Positions 11,805 to 22,109 of a stretch of 64,000 nt of DNA are shown piece after piece. The position numbers were made by a program, and so were the translations under genes. The stretch comes from Prorocentrum cordatum. Its lineage: Eukaryota; Sar; Dinophyceae; Prorocentrales; Prorocentraceae. The stretch's first letter is position 1. Every line of letters starts with the position of its first letter. The notes beneath the pieces are model-generated. The model had not been told where the DNA came from, did no database searches, and saw only the letters and a list, made by a program, of their open reading frames with translations. The stretch spans positions 62,001 to 126,000 of the forward strand of contig CAUYUJ010019270.1 in NCBI GenBank assembly GCA_963575745.1. Direction: 5' to 3'.

Positions 11805-12400
11805 TGATTTGTTGGGGTGTGTTGGGGAGCCTCTTGGGCGTTCCCTGGGGGCCCCCTTGGGAGCCTCTTGGGGCTCCCTGGGGGCCTCTTGCCTCAGGGG
11901 GCTTCTTGGGAGTCTCTTGGTGGCCTCCGGGGGCTTACCGGGGGCCTCTCGGGCCAGAGACCTCGAAATATCGGTTCGCGGTCCCCCTCTGGGCCCTCTC
12001 TTGAGGCGCTCTTGGGGCACACTTGGGTTGTCTGGGGAGCCTCCTGGGCCGTCTTGGGGCCCTCTCCGGGGCCTCGTGGGCCGTCTTGGAGCGATCTGGA
12101 GGGCCTCCGAGGCCGTGAGGGAGCGCTGGAAGCGGGAAAAGCGAGAACGCCAAAATCCAGCAACAACTCTTGGAAAGTTGATGAACTTTGTCTCCCAGGG
12201 CCCTCTTGGGGAGCCTCTTGAGTCCGCCCTGGAGCGTGTTAGAGTCCTCGTCGGCCGTCTTGAGGGCATCTTGGGCGTCTTCGGGGCCACTTGGGACCGT
12301 CTTGGGCCCTCTTGGGACCCCCTTAGCCTGTCGTGGCTCGTTTCGGGGCGGGCCCGGGCCGTCTCGGGAGCTCTGGGACCCCCCCAGAACCCCCCGGGGA
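11805..12400 (+). repeat. CTTGGGG minisatellite, locus 1
   Basis: Degenerate 15-bp units near GGGGCCTCTTGGGGG, often with GGCCGTCTTGGG variants. The array is open in several frames on both strands. The same family occurs at 29.6, 47.05, 52.57, 58.6 and 59.2 kb, in either orientation. Confidence 0.8.
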
Positions 12401-12447
12401 GCGCCGATGGAGGGTACAGGCAGCGGCCCGCACCCCCCACCCTACTC

Positions 12448-12451
<4 letters not shown>

Positions 12452-12506
<55 letters not shown>

Positions 12507-12530
12507 TAGAGAGAGAGAGAGAGAGAGATC
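12452..12530. repeat. AT and GA dinucleotide runs
   Basis: About 27 AT copies are followed by a GA run. Confidence 0.95.
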
Positions 12531-12805
12531 ATTGAGCGCAGCGTAGACTTGATCGGAAGAGACAACGAGGGACTCATCCAGCACGCAATGGATGCCATGA
12601 GAGGACACGGGAGAGCGGAGAAGAAGGGGGATAGCACGCGCAAGAGAGGGAGCTGGGGAACGCATGCAACGAACAAGTATGTAGTACAAGCGAGCGAGCG
12701 TTGGACGCACATTTTGAAAGTGTTCTGAACGCACGCTGCGCTGGACGTGAACGCCTAACACAGGATGTTGTGGGATTGGGGACGGAACTGGAATTTGACA
12801 GACGA

Positions 12806-12895
12806 CCTCCTCCTCCTCCTCCTCCTCCTCCTCCTCCTCCTCCTCCTCCTCTTCCCTATCTTCATCCTCATCCTCGGCCTCCTCCTTCTCTTCCT
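12806..12895. repeat. CTC trinucleotide tract
   Basis: About 14 copies of CTC followed by imperfect copies. Gives spurious poly-Pro and poly-Glu ORFs. Confidence 0.9.
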
Positions 12896-13156
12896 CCGAC
12901 TTACCGCTGCAAAATGCTAGACACTCGGTTACAAACAAGACCGTTATGATGGCGCAGACCGTGCGCGCACCTATAGGGCAACGGGATCGGCCGCGCTGTC
13001 GTGTCGACAACCACGGCCGACCTCAGATCAGATCGGAGGCGGCCTGCCGCGGGGAGGACAGAGGACGATGCTGGCAGCTGTGATGACAAGAAAACGGCGA
13101 TGTTGATAATGGCGATTCGCCTCACATGGCAAAGAAGCACGTGCAATGGCTCCGCG

Positions 13157-13160
13157 TGTG

Positions 13161-13197
<37 letters not shown>

Positions 13198-13210
13198 GTG
13201 CGTGTGTGTC
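13157..13210. repeat. GT microsatellite
   Basis: GT run lying about 40 bp upstream of the spliced-leader relic. Confidence 0.9.
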
Positions 13211-13247
13211 AGGGTCAGGAGTCAACCTGTGTGTGGGCGGGGGAGGG

Positions 13248-13269
13248 ACCTCAGCCATTTTGGCTCAAG
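13248..13269 (+). other. Relic dinoflagellate spliced leader
   Basis: These 22 bases end in AGCCATTTTGGCTCAAG, identical to the last 17 bases of the dinoflagellate spliced leader. The first five are ACCTC where the leader has (A/G/T)CCGT, so 20 of 22 positions agree. An SL RNA gene would continue with a GT donor; here CGCGATG follows, so this is the leader joined to an mRNA body. Known biology: such genomic relics arise when trans-spliced mRNAs are copied back into the genome. It is the best lineage marker in the window. Confidence 0.8.
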
Positions 13270-13523
13270 CGCGATGTGCTTCCCCTGTCGCATCGTGCGT
13301 GGCCGCAGCTGAGGGGCAGGCTCCGGGTCTGCCCGACCGCACGTCGGGGTCCCCGCGCGGCGCGGGCCCCGGTGCACGGATGGCTTCTGCGGGGCGGCAG
13401 CGCGGCTGCCCCTCCCGGCAGGGCTGGGCCTGGGCCTGGCGCCTCTGCCCCGTCCAGCTCGCGGACGGGCCGCCTCGCCCAGCCGCCAGGAGCCTGGTGG
13501 CCGCCTGGCGCCGTGGGGGCTAA
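13270..13523 (+). pseudogene. Possible retrocopied mRNA body after SL relic
   Basis: Sequence joined to the leader relic opens with CGCGATG. That ATG gives only 12 codons before a stop. Another plus frame stays open through the relic to a stop at 13521-13523, with an in-frame ATG near 13380 and Ala/Arg/Trp-rich product that I do not recognise. Downstream it runs into the GGAATGC foldback cluster. I infer a decayed retrocopy; the coding frame is uncertain. Confidence 0.3.
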
Positions 13524-13527
13524 GGAA

Positions 13528-13663
13528 TGCAAAAAAACCCGAAGGAATGCAAAAAAAAACCCGCATTCCTTCGAAGGAATGCAAAAAAAACCCGCCTTTG
13601 AAGGTTTTTTTGCATTCCTTGCATTCCTTCGAAGGTTTTTTTGCATTCCTTGCATTCCTTCGC
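13528..13663. repeat. Foldback cluster of GGAATGCAAAAAAA units
   Basis: Units GAAGGAATGCAAAAAAA on one strand are followed by their complements TTTTTTTGCATTCCTTC, in the order forward, forward, reverse, forward, reverse, reverse. The whole block can fold on itself. It reads as Lys-Glu-Cys-Lys repeats on both strands, which is an effect of the palindrome. Confidence 0.85.
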
Positions 13664-14337
13664 CCGGCCGCGCGAAGAGGGTGAGGCCTCCCGGCTGGCT
13701 GCGGCGGAGGCGCGCGGAGCAACGCCGCGAGCAGCAGCCGGGGGCAGCTGCTCGGCGCCCCCCGCGGCGCGGCCGCTCGGAGCTCCCTCTCGCGGAGGAC
13801 CCGCGGGCGCCGCGGCGGAGAGGCGGCGCCAGCGCGCCCGGAGCCGGGCCCCGGGCCGGGCCACACGGGAAGCGGAGCAGCGGGTGGGCGCCACCCCGCG
13901 AGGCGGCCGGAGAGCGGGCGCAGCACGAAACCGGGAGCGACGGGCCACACGAGGAGGCGCAGCCGCAGCCGCGCTGGGCCACGCCTGAGGACGGTGGGCG
14001 ACGGGCAGAAGCCTGAGCGCCCCCGTATATAGAGCGGGCCTGCAGCCCGCCGGACGCAGGAGGCGCTGACAGCGGGGGCGACGACCTACAGGTGTCGCAT
14101 GAAGCCCTAGCTGGACTCCTGGACCCCCTCTGGGCGCGGCCCTGAGCGACAGGACGCTTGCAAGAGGCACCCTGCTTTCCCCGTCGCTCGCTGGCTTCGA
14201 GCCTTGCGCCGAAGCCCTGCTACACCGACGCGGACGAGGCTGGGGGGGGGGCGGCCCGCGGTGCCGGCCCTTTGGCGGGCGCCACCGGGACGACGCGCCC
14301 GCAGAGGGCGCCTGCGCGGCCGGCGGAGGCGAGGCTA

Positions 14338-14968
14338 GCTGGGCGCCGGTGGCCGAGGCCCGTGCCAGGGCCGGAAGCGCCGGGCTCGGGCTGCGGCAGC
14401 GGCCGGCGGCGCAGACGCGGCGCGAGCCCCCGAGGAGGAGCCCCAGGACACGCAGGCGCAGCGGGACTCCATCCGGGAGTTCCCGACCCGCGGCGGGTGG
14501 GACGCGGCGCGCGCCCTCGCCCGTCCTTGGTGTATTCCGACGCGCGGCCACTTCGGCGCCGTGCGCCGCGCGCTCGAGGCCGAGCTGGACGCGCTTGGCG
14601 ACGTCGCCTTCTGGCGGGCCCGGTTGGGCTTGGGAGGCGGCTGGGCGGCTCGCCTGGGCCACGGCCTCGGTACAGCCGCCCTGCCAGGGCCTCGGGCTCC
14701 CTTGAGGGCCTGGCGTGCGCGCGGCGCGCGTCCCCCTCCCCTGCTGCCCCCCCCACCGCGCTCTCTGTCGTGTCGTCGCTGCGTGGTCGTCTCTCGTTCT
14801 CTTGCCACAGGGCTCATGTCCGCTGGTAAAAAAAGTGTATGCGCGGGGGGGGCAGAAACGTGGCCAGAGGACAACGCAGGTGAGCAAGGGACATATAAGA
14901 GGACTGGGGGACGGGATGTGCCAGAGGGGGCTTGTGGAAATGGTGGCATGGAATGGGGGCGCGAATAA
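14338..14968 (+). CDS. Hypothetical GC-rich exon
   Basis: The frame is open from the stop at 14336 to 14968. From about 14418 to 14650 the product is protein-like: an acidic stretch (APEEEPQDTQAQRDS), then FPTRGGWDAARAL and an amphipathic segment (RRALEAELDALGDVAFWRA). There is no low-complexity repeat in that part. After about 14690 the frame turns Arg/Pro-rich and is probably noncoding. In this strongly GC-rich stretch other frames are open too, including a long minus-strand one, so chance is a real alternative. No known family is recognised and no start codon can be fixed. Confidence 0.25.
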
Positions 14969-14969
14969 T

Positions 14970-16150
14970 CGACGACGGAGACTGGATGAAACATGTTGCC
15001 GATGATGCAAGAGAAGGCGAATGGGCGTGCGCACCTGCTGTGTTGGCCCACCCCCCTGGCCACCTGAAAAGTGAAGGCACACGGAAAAGGGTAAGAACAA
15101 TGAAGAAGAACATGCAAAAGAGACCGCCAATATAACAACGTACTGAAACAATGGTCGGGTAGCTTGCAGTCTTCGCAAAAAAGATCCGCGCATGGACTCT
15201 ATACACCACTGAACAAGTGAATATCAACAACAATCGACACACCTGTCATGCCGGAGATTTTTTGGGAAACCTCAGGGGTGGGCTACACCACTGAACCAAC
15301 CAACAAACCATGACTCGAAACGAAGACAAACAGATCCGAAGGATGTAAAGATGGCGTGCGAAATGGATGTTTGCCATGTTCGTCTCGGTACTTTATACAC
15401 TAGTTCGGTATTCCGAAGCGCGGCGTGGAGCGAAACATCAACTTATGCTGCTGTGATGTTTCCCTTGTCTGCGAACAATGGCTCACAAACTCGTCACAAC
15501 AGATTTACGCCAACGGCAGCTACAGAAATGTCACGCAATGCACTTGGCAACACAGCCATGATGCCCGTAACCATTCCGAACAATGCAACAGGAGCTTGAC
15601 CTGAGAACACAGGTGGTGCAGACTGTGCACCTGTACAAGTTTTTAACAAATTTCAGGACTCAATAGATCCGCCGACGATGGCTGCTTGCAACGTCACAGC
15701 ATGTATGCGGAAGTCGCATGCTGTGTAAAGCCACAAAAGATGAGCTGGCGCATGTGCCTCAGGAGCGTGCGGCTCGAATAAGCTGATGCCCCTCTATCAA
15801 CGATTGCTCTCTGAATCGCTGAAACAACGGTTCCGCATCAAAACGACAAGCAATACACATTCTCTTCGCAATGTGTTGTCGTTCACACGTGGGGGGTAGC
15901 AGAACACTCGCCGGAACTCCTGCCCTATGAAACGATGCTTGTGGCATCGGGCTTCCATGGTAACATCGGCGAAAAGGCTGAGCATGACGTACACGCTGCG
16001 GTATGCATGCGCTTACACTAATTCAACAGCTTTCTTCTGACACTAACTCGAGCCCTGACCTTTGATACCTCTTTCAATTTCGTGGCGTCCCTCTGCTTCC
16101 TCCAACTGCTACCCCACGGAACCCAGAGCAATTCGCCCGCCGCATCTCCC
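14970..16150. other. No recognisable feature
   Basis: Moderate-GC, non-repetitive sequence with only short ORFs. Confidence 0.45.
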
Positions 16151-16155
16151 TCTCT

Positions 16156-16278
16156 CTATATATGTTTTCAAATAAGAAAGTACACATGAGTATGTACACG
16201 CATCTACAGATACAGGTGTATATGGACATGCGTGCGCGTGCATCTGTACATATATATATATATATATATACACATATG
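16156..16278. repeat. TA/CATA microsatellite
   Basis: CTCTATATATG and an ACATATATATATA run separated by unique sequence. Confidence 0.75.
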
Positions 16279-16279
16279 C

Positions 16280-17235
16280 ATGTACTACTTGGATGGGTGT
16301 GTCAGCGACCGCATTGCTCACATACCTCGTTCGCTAATCATGATAACAACAGCTGCGGAGAGAAGGCGAACGAACAAATTCGAACATGGTGCATGCACAA
16401 TCGGATTCACGCCACAACACAATAGGCTCAGAACACGCGGGCCGAATCGACGTGCGTGCCACTAGAAAACTCGCAACGGCCGAGGCGCCGATACGACATG
16501 GTCTGGGATGGCCATTGTCAGACTGTCGTCATTTCCGCAGACCGGAAGGAGAAGCAATCACAGGGTCGGAACGCATTGGCGTTGGGTACATATAAAAATC
16601 AAAAAAGCAAGCGAGCGCGCTGATGCACTCAGAAATTCAGATCAGCAATCGAGGGTAAAGGAAACCACCAACGACATCTTCGTCAACCGCTGTGTTTCGT
16701 TTTAGCGGCCAGCAAAATAAGCCAGCCCATATTACCACAACACTCGGTTCTATGCACTGATAATGGTGGGGGAGGTTATGTACGTTTGATGGGGAGGAGG
16801 ATCCAGCTGCCGTACTGACCCGCGTGGTAGTAGTGCCACTGGAACCCTCACGCCGAACAATCAGCAGACATGCTTTAAAACTTGTTACCCGCTCGTGTAG
16901 TTTGACCTCTCTCTCACGGCGTTCCCCTTCGATGTGTTGTTGAGTGTAATAAAATGTCGCTCTTATCTCCCTCCGTTGATGGCCACGTCCCTCAAGGCGC
17001 ACCTACTATTTTTTGATGATTTTCCCTTCCAGTCCTGCACGTACCGTCCGCTTCATCTGTGTCACACCCTACCAAGTCCAAGCTGTGTCGCAAGAGCGCT
17101 AAATGCCACGCACCTAAAGTTCGCCAAACGCAGCGAGAAGGAGCAGGAAGAGGATGAGGAGGAGGAGGAGGAGAACATGCTGGCCCCTGAGAGCAGGAGG
17201 AGGATGAGGAGGAGGAGGAGGGAAAATGGGCAGAG
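16280..17235. other. No recognisable feature
   Basis: Non-repetitive until a GAGGAGGA stretch at 17150-17225. No convincing ORF. Confidence 0.4.
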
Positions 17236-17240
17236 GGTGT

Positions 17241-17452
17241 GGGTTGCATGCGAGATGTTGCATTCAGACAATGTGACAACGATTGTATATCCACTGCCGT
17301 TCTGGTTCTTTCGATCTATGGTTCGCATCCGATGGACCCCCGTGCGAAGGGGGCGCCGCCGCTATAGCAGCAGAGGGTGTTCAAGTCGGACGCGCCAGTC
17401 CAATCCATCAGAAATACACGAGCTCTCATCTGCTTGTTTTCACTTGCGCGTG
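17241..17452 (+). repeat. Direct terminal repeat, left copy
   Basis: About 210 bp repeated at 19292-19583 in the same orientation. Shared blocks include TGCGAGATGTT, CATTCAGACA, CCGTTCTGGTTC, GGCGCCG with CGCTATAGCAGCAGAG, TCAAGTCGGACGCGCCAG, CCAATCCATCAG and ACGAGCTCTCATCTGCTTGT. Agreement by eye is about 80-85 percent outside an insertion in the right copy. The pair flanks the 18.1-kb ORF. Confidence 0.8.
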
Positions 17453-17584
17453 TTTGCGTTCAAAGCACACGCGAATATTAATGCTGCTCACGTTCTCACT
17501 TCTATAGTCGATTCGGCGCCGAGCGGAGGTACGATAGTGACCATTTCGTGCTGTACCAAGGCGTCGATCGCAAAGTGACTCGTG

Positions 17585-17698
17585 CGTCCTACATCTGTTC
17601 GTATACAAACATAAATGCAGACATACACATAAATACATACACTTAGATATACATATATAAATATATGTATGTACATATATGTGTGTATGTATATCCCT
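17585..17698. repeat. ATAC / TATG microsatellite
   Basis: Imperfect ACATA and TATG runs between the left direct repeat and the ORF. Confidence 0.8.
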
Positions 17699-18122
17699 CC
17701 GTCCGCTTGTGTTGAAGATCTAATTTGATGAGGTGTCCCCTGCTGGTATATATGCAACGGGTATGAGAAGCCGAAATGCAGCGTGTACTGACTAACCGTA
17801 TCACGACAGAGTCTACATCCAGTGTGATGCCTCTCGCTTGGTGGACGGAACAGATACCAAGTATTGCATATTTGGGGACATCGTAGGCTGATGTATTCTG
17901 CATTCTGATGGATACTTCTCTTTTGAGCTTGTACCAGGCAAAGCCTGATTACCGAAAGATCTGCCAGCTGTACGAAGTGGTTGATAAGTAAGCCCTTGTA
18001 CATACACAGCGGAGTGCGACAGCCCGCATCATAACCTCACTATGGTTTTGCGTCTGTCTTGAGTTTATAGGAGTTCAGGTTTGAGGCAGTGTATTCGAAG
18101 AGGAGTAGGTCATTGCTACTGA

Positions 18123-19238
18123 GGCAGCTTTCTATATTTGACCCATCCTTGGCTGACACCTTTCTGGACCAGTAGCCGATCAACAACCCAGCGGCTTTTC
18201 AACAAATCATGGGCCCCTTTCGGTCCCAAGTGTGAGCATACTTGGGGACACCGGTCGGGGAGAGCACCACGTCCTTGTATTCACTGTTTCGAGGCCGTTG
18301 TGGTGAATTATGTTGGCCAAACTGCTAGCCACAGAGCTACAAGTTTGTACGCGGGTGGACCTGTTGCTAAGTGGCAAGAGCACTGCAAGCTTCTACACGC
18401 ACACTTAGACGGCAATATAGGGAAATCCAATCAGAGAATGCGGTACGCTAAGCTACTGGGGTCCAGCTGCGTGCATACGTTGCCATCATGTTTTGACTTC
18501 CACGAGGCTTCTGAGTTGGTTGATCCAGCCCAGGAATGTGGTTCGAGAGCATTTGACGCTGCAGCCTGGGCTGAACTTGTGCGCGCGTTCCCTAGCGCAC
18601 GTGTTGGGTCCAAGCGAGCTTACCATTCTGCTTGTGCCAGATACGTTGATGACCCGGATCTCACATCCTGCTCTTTATGCCCATGTTGCGTCCAGAAGGT
18701 GATGAGATCAGCACATGCTGGGACAGTTGAGCCTGGCATCGAGGACACGCACTACAGCATTTCGATTGACCACGTGTTCAACAAGCTCCTGGACCTCGGC
18801 ATCCAGGTTGTTTGGTCTTCCATTCGCTTCACGTTGTTCAATCCAAACACCGACGCCCTTCTGCCTGGACACGCTGAGCTGGTGAAGTTTCGCTTTCCGC
18901 CGCGGGTTGGCAGGAGTGATCGTATCGAAAACCGATTGCGATGCAACATGTGTGGGCGGAGGGCCAGATGGAAGCAGATACGTCTCGACACCCTTGCCTA
19001 TACGGTTGCTTTCCTGTTTGACTTGACTGACTTGCAGACTTTGAGATACGAATCTAGGGCAATGTTCAGTGCCTTCTGCGCTCGCTTCGACGACCCGGTA
19101 GTCTCCCATTGTCGACGCGTGTTGCAAGCAGTGAGAGGTATATGGCCAAGGAGGTGCACATCGATGCAACTGCGTCTGCCCAGTGGCCTGGCTCGGTTGA
19201 GAGATGCAGCTTTGCGCCTATGTGGGATTGAACTGTGA
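18123..19238 (+). CDS. Non-repetitive ORF, possible GIY-YIG nuclease
   Basis: Open for 372 codons with balanced composition, unlike nearly every other ORF here. No ATG lies near its 5' end; it opens after the TGA at 18120-18122, so an upstream exon or a 5' truncation is likely. Near codons 60-125 it shows PCIHC, then NYVGQT, an Arg, and WQEH, then RMRYAKLLG. This order resembles GIY-YIG endonuclease domains (YVG-x-T, Arg and His helix, K-x-G), but a classic GIY half is not clear. Later Cys clusters (CSLCPCC, CNMCGRR) suggest zinc binding. It lies inside a 2-kb unit with direct repeats at both ends, so it may be the protein of a mobile element, or one unit of a tandem gene array. Function is inferred weakly. 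Confidence 0.5.
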   Translation, partial: GSFLYLTHPWLTPFWTSSRSTTQRLFNKSWAPFGPKCEHTWGHRSGRAPRPCIHCFEAVVVNYVGQTASHRATSLYAGGPVAKWQEHCKLLHAHLDGNIGKSNQRMRYAKLLGSSCVHTLPSCFDFHEASELVDPAQECGSRAFDAAAWAELVRAFPSARVGSKRAYHSACARYVDDPDLTSCSLCPCCVQKVMRSAHAGTVEPGIEDTHYSISIDHVFNKLLDLGIQVVWSSIRFTLFNPNTDALLPGHAELVKFRFPPRVGRSDRIENRLRCNMCGRRARWKQIRLDTLAYTVAFLFDLTDLQTLRYESRAMFSAFCARFDDPVVSHCRRVLQAVRGIWPRRCTSMQLRLPSGLARLRDAALRLCGIEL

Positions 19239-19291
19239 TGCGAACCCGGTTGGACTGCAGGCGCCGCAGACTCTCCCGCCCTCCATGGGAG

Positions 19292-19583
19292 TGGGATGCG
19301 TGCGAGATGTTACATTCAGACAGTGTGACGAGGATGGTATCTCCTCCTCCTCCTCCTCCTTCTCCTCCTCCTGGAACTAGGGCAGGCCAGGCGGGGCCCA
19401 GGACCGGTGTCCAGGCGGGGCCCAGGACCGTTCTGGTTCGTTCAACCTATGGTTTAGCATCTGATGGACACCCGTGCGGACGCGGCGCCGCTATAGCAGC
19501 AGAGAGTATTCAAGTCGGACGCGCCAGCCCAATCCATCAGGAGAAATCCACGAGCTCTCATCTGCTTGTCCACACTCGCACGT
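19292..19583 (+). repeat. Direct terminal repeat, right copy
   Basis: Second copy of the 17241-17452 repeat, beginning about 54 bp after the ORF stop. It carries an extra CTC run (19340-19372) and a 24-bp tandem duplication around CAGGCGGGGCCCAGGACCG (19387, 19411). The repeat-to-repeat distance is about 2.05 kb. Confidence 0.8.
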
Positions 19584-19734
19584 GGAGGTCCCCGAGGGGA
19601 ACCAGCAGGCAAGCGCGGCAGCCCCGGAGCGAAGCTGGCGCGAAGGCGCGCGCTGGGCAGAGCCCGAGCAGTGCGCTGGGCAGCTCGCAGCAGGTGGGCC
19701 CCTCTTCCTCCTCGTCGTCCTCCTCCTCTTCCTC

Positions 19735-20620
19735 CCCGTCCCACTCCTCCTCCTCCTCCTCCTCATCATCATCATCACCACCATCACCATCACCATCACC
19801 ATCACCATCACCATCACCATCACCATCACCATCACCATCACCATCACCATTACCATCACCATCACCATCATTATCACCATCACCATCGTCACCATCATCA
19901 GTATCAGCATCAGCAGCATCATCATCATCACCATCAGCATCATCACCTCACCATAATCATCATCACCACCACCATCATCACGACCATCACCATCATCGTC
20001 ATCAGCATCGGCATCATCACCATCACCATCACAACCACCATCATCATCACCATCACATCATCATCATAATCCTCCTCATCATCAGTATCATCATCATCAC
20101 CATCATCGTCAGCTTCTTCTTCATCATTTGCATCATCATCACAATCATCATCAACATCATCATCAGCATCATCACATCAGCATCAGCAACAACATCAACA
20201 TCACCATCATCATCAACAACAGCAACATCATCAGTATCACCATCATCACCACCATCACCAGCAGCATCAGCAGCAGTATCATCACCAACATCATCAGCAT
20301 CGCCATCGCCCTCGTCCTCCTCCTCCTCCTCCTCCTCCTCCCGCTCCTCCTCCCTCTGTTCCTCCTCTTCCTCCTCCTCCTCCTCCTCCTCTTCCTCCTC
20401 CTTCTCCTCCTCCTCCTCCTCCTCCTCCTCCTCCTCCTCCTCCTCCTCCTCCCCCGCCTCCTCCTCCTCCTCCCCCCCTCCTCCTCCTCCTTCTCCTCCT
20501 CCTACTCTTCCTCCCACCCCCTACCCCGCCTCCCTCTCGTCCTCCTCCTCCTCCTCCTCCTCCTCCATTTTCCTCCTCCTCCTCCTGCTCCTCCTCTTCT
20601 CGGGTGGGCCGATGCACCGA
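19735..20620. repeat. Giant CAT/CAC/CTC trinucleotide tract
   Basis: About 880 bp of CTC, CAT and CAC trinucleotides, including a (CACCAT)n block at 19783-19860. All plus and minus frames are open as poly-Ser, poly-His, poly-Ile, poly-Met, poly-Glu or poly-Asp, which is the signature of a trinucleotide repeat and not of protein selection. Confidence 0.95.
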
Positions 20621-20639
20621 ACAGCAGTGCTCTGGGGGG

Positions 20640-20850
20640 AGCGGCCAGGAACAGTAATGGGGGGAAGGAGGAGGGGGAGGGAGCGAGAACGGGGAGGGAT
20701 GGGGGAGGGAAGGAGGGAGAGGGATGAGGGAGAGGGGGGGAGGAGGGGTGGGGAGGAAGGGGAGGACGGGCTTGCAGCGAGGAAAAGGAGGGATGAGGGA
20801 GGGAGGGAGGGAGGGTTGGGAGGGGGACAAGGGGGAAAATGGTGGACTTC
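20640..20850. repeat. GGGAGG purine-rich tract
   Basis: Imperfect GGGAGGGA and GAGGAGG runs form a strand-asymmetric extension of the CTC tract. Confidence 0.8.
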
Positions 20851-20859
20851 GCTCGCTTA

Positions 20860-21600
20860 GTTACCGCCCCCCTCCCCCCCCAACGATGTAGGGTCGACGA
20901 CTGCCAGGCGTGCCGCCTCTGCTCCCTGCGCCTCTAACCCGTCCCTCTGCATCTTGGCTGCGCGATCCCCCACATCGTCGCGAGCGCCCTTCTCAGCACC
21001 GGTAGTCGCAGAGCCTCCGTCGACTCAGGGGTGGCAAACAGGGGAGGCATGTAGCGGGAACGATGGAGCGAGGGAGCAGGCGGTACCCGCCCCCCCCCAA
21101 AAAAACCTCGCCGCATGCTAAAACCACGGAGACAATGATATGTACCCTGCGCCACTCTACAACCACGCGCACTCGGGTTGTGTACATTCGATTCACCTCA
21201 AATTCGCCGAGTGACACTCTCTCCTCTCACCCACGGGTGATCGCACAGCCAGCAATTCTGAGTCGCCCTGCGAATTCACAGCCGCCACCAGAGGTGCCAC
21301 ATGAAATAACGCGTGAGTGAGAGGGACCAGCGTCAATATCACCTTTCCCCCGCGTGAACTCACAGACGAACCAGCGAGCAACTGAGTCACTGAGGACGAA
21401 GGGAGGATTTGGTCCTTTGGCGCTGTTCGCTAGGTGCTAGACTGCCCCATTGGTGCGAATGATCAAAACATGGCTATGATAGCGGTACAATGAAATCGAA
21501 CGAGGCGTCGAGACAATGCCAAGGAATGTCGCTCTAGTCCATCTGGGCGAAAACAAAAGTTAAGGCTCGTACCACTTGTTTGGGAAAACATGTGAATGGC
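20860..21600. other. No recognisable feature
   Basis: Non-repetitive sequence with only short ORFs. Confidence 0.45.
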
Positions 21601-21663
21601 GTGGAGCCCTGTCCAAACTCGGAAGGAGGGTGGGAGGGGCAGAAGGGGGAGAAGGTGGGAGGA

Positions 21664-22105
21664 CAAACTAAGCGAGCTCGTGCCTCATCTGACATCCTAT
21701 CCCTCCCTGCCACCCCCTCCCATTGCGCTGATTTATTCTCTATCCGCGGAAGTGTGTCATAGCCAACGTGCGACTCTAACAAAAACACCACACTGTGCAA
21801 TGCACCATCGGAAAAGGGAAACTGCATACACGGAGGAGGAAATGTCGGGTAAGCAGGAGGATTAGCGGGAGGAAAAGGACGAGGGCGAGCAGCAGCAGCA
21901 GGAGCTGGAATGGAAGGAGCGGGAGAAACAGGAGGACGAGCGGAAGGCGGAGGAGGGGACATGGGGAGGGCGACAACGATGACGAAATACTCAGATCCAG
22001 AAAAGTGGCCCGCGCTGGGGCGAGAGCGCCATTCAGGACGACGGGAGCAAAGCGCCGATCCGAAAAAGAGGCCCACGCTGCGGCGGGAACACCATTGTGA
22101 GGCGC
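21664..22105 (+). mobile_element. Composite dispersed repeat (F-G-E), copy 1
   Basis: Three blocks in fixed order recur elsewhere. F (21664-21741) contains GAGCTCGTGCC and TCTGACATCCTA, with a GCGCTGATT(T)-type end. G (about 21860-21965) contains GGACGAGGGCGAGCAGCAG and AGCTGGAATGGAAGGAGCGG. E (about 21996-22105) contains CCAGAAAAGTGGCCCGCGCT, GAGAGCGCCATT and AGCGCCGATC. The same F then E order is seen at 31.5-32.07 kb, and F-G-E at 55.48-54.75 kb on the minus strand. G reads as a charged coiled-coil-like peptide here, but the frame is not kept at 55 kb. Probably one non-autonomous repeat family. Confidence 0.65.
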
Positions 22106-22109
22106 CTCT

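Noticed and set aside
11772-13010. 412-codon minus ORF with acidic N-terminus
   Set aside because: Combines the CTC tract (poly-Glu), an AT run and the CTTGGGG satellite.
13520-15193. 557-codon minus-strand ORF
   Set aside because: It crosses the GGAATGC foldback cluster and a very GC-rich stretch where stops are rare. Composition is Ala/Arg/Pro/Ser with no motif.
19235-20860. 541-codon Ser/His-rich ORF
   Set aside because: A trinucleotide tract read in one of several open frames.
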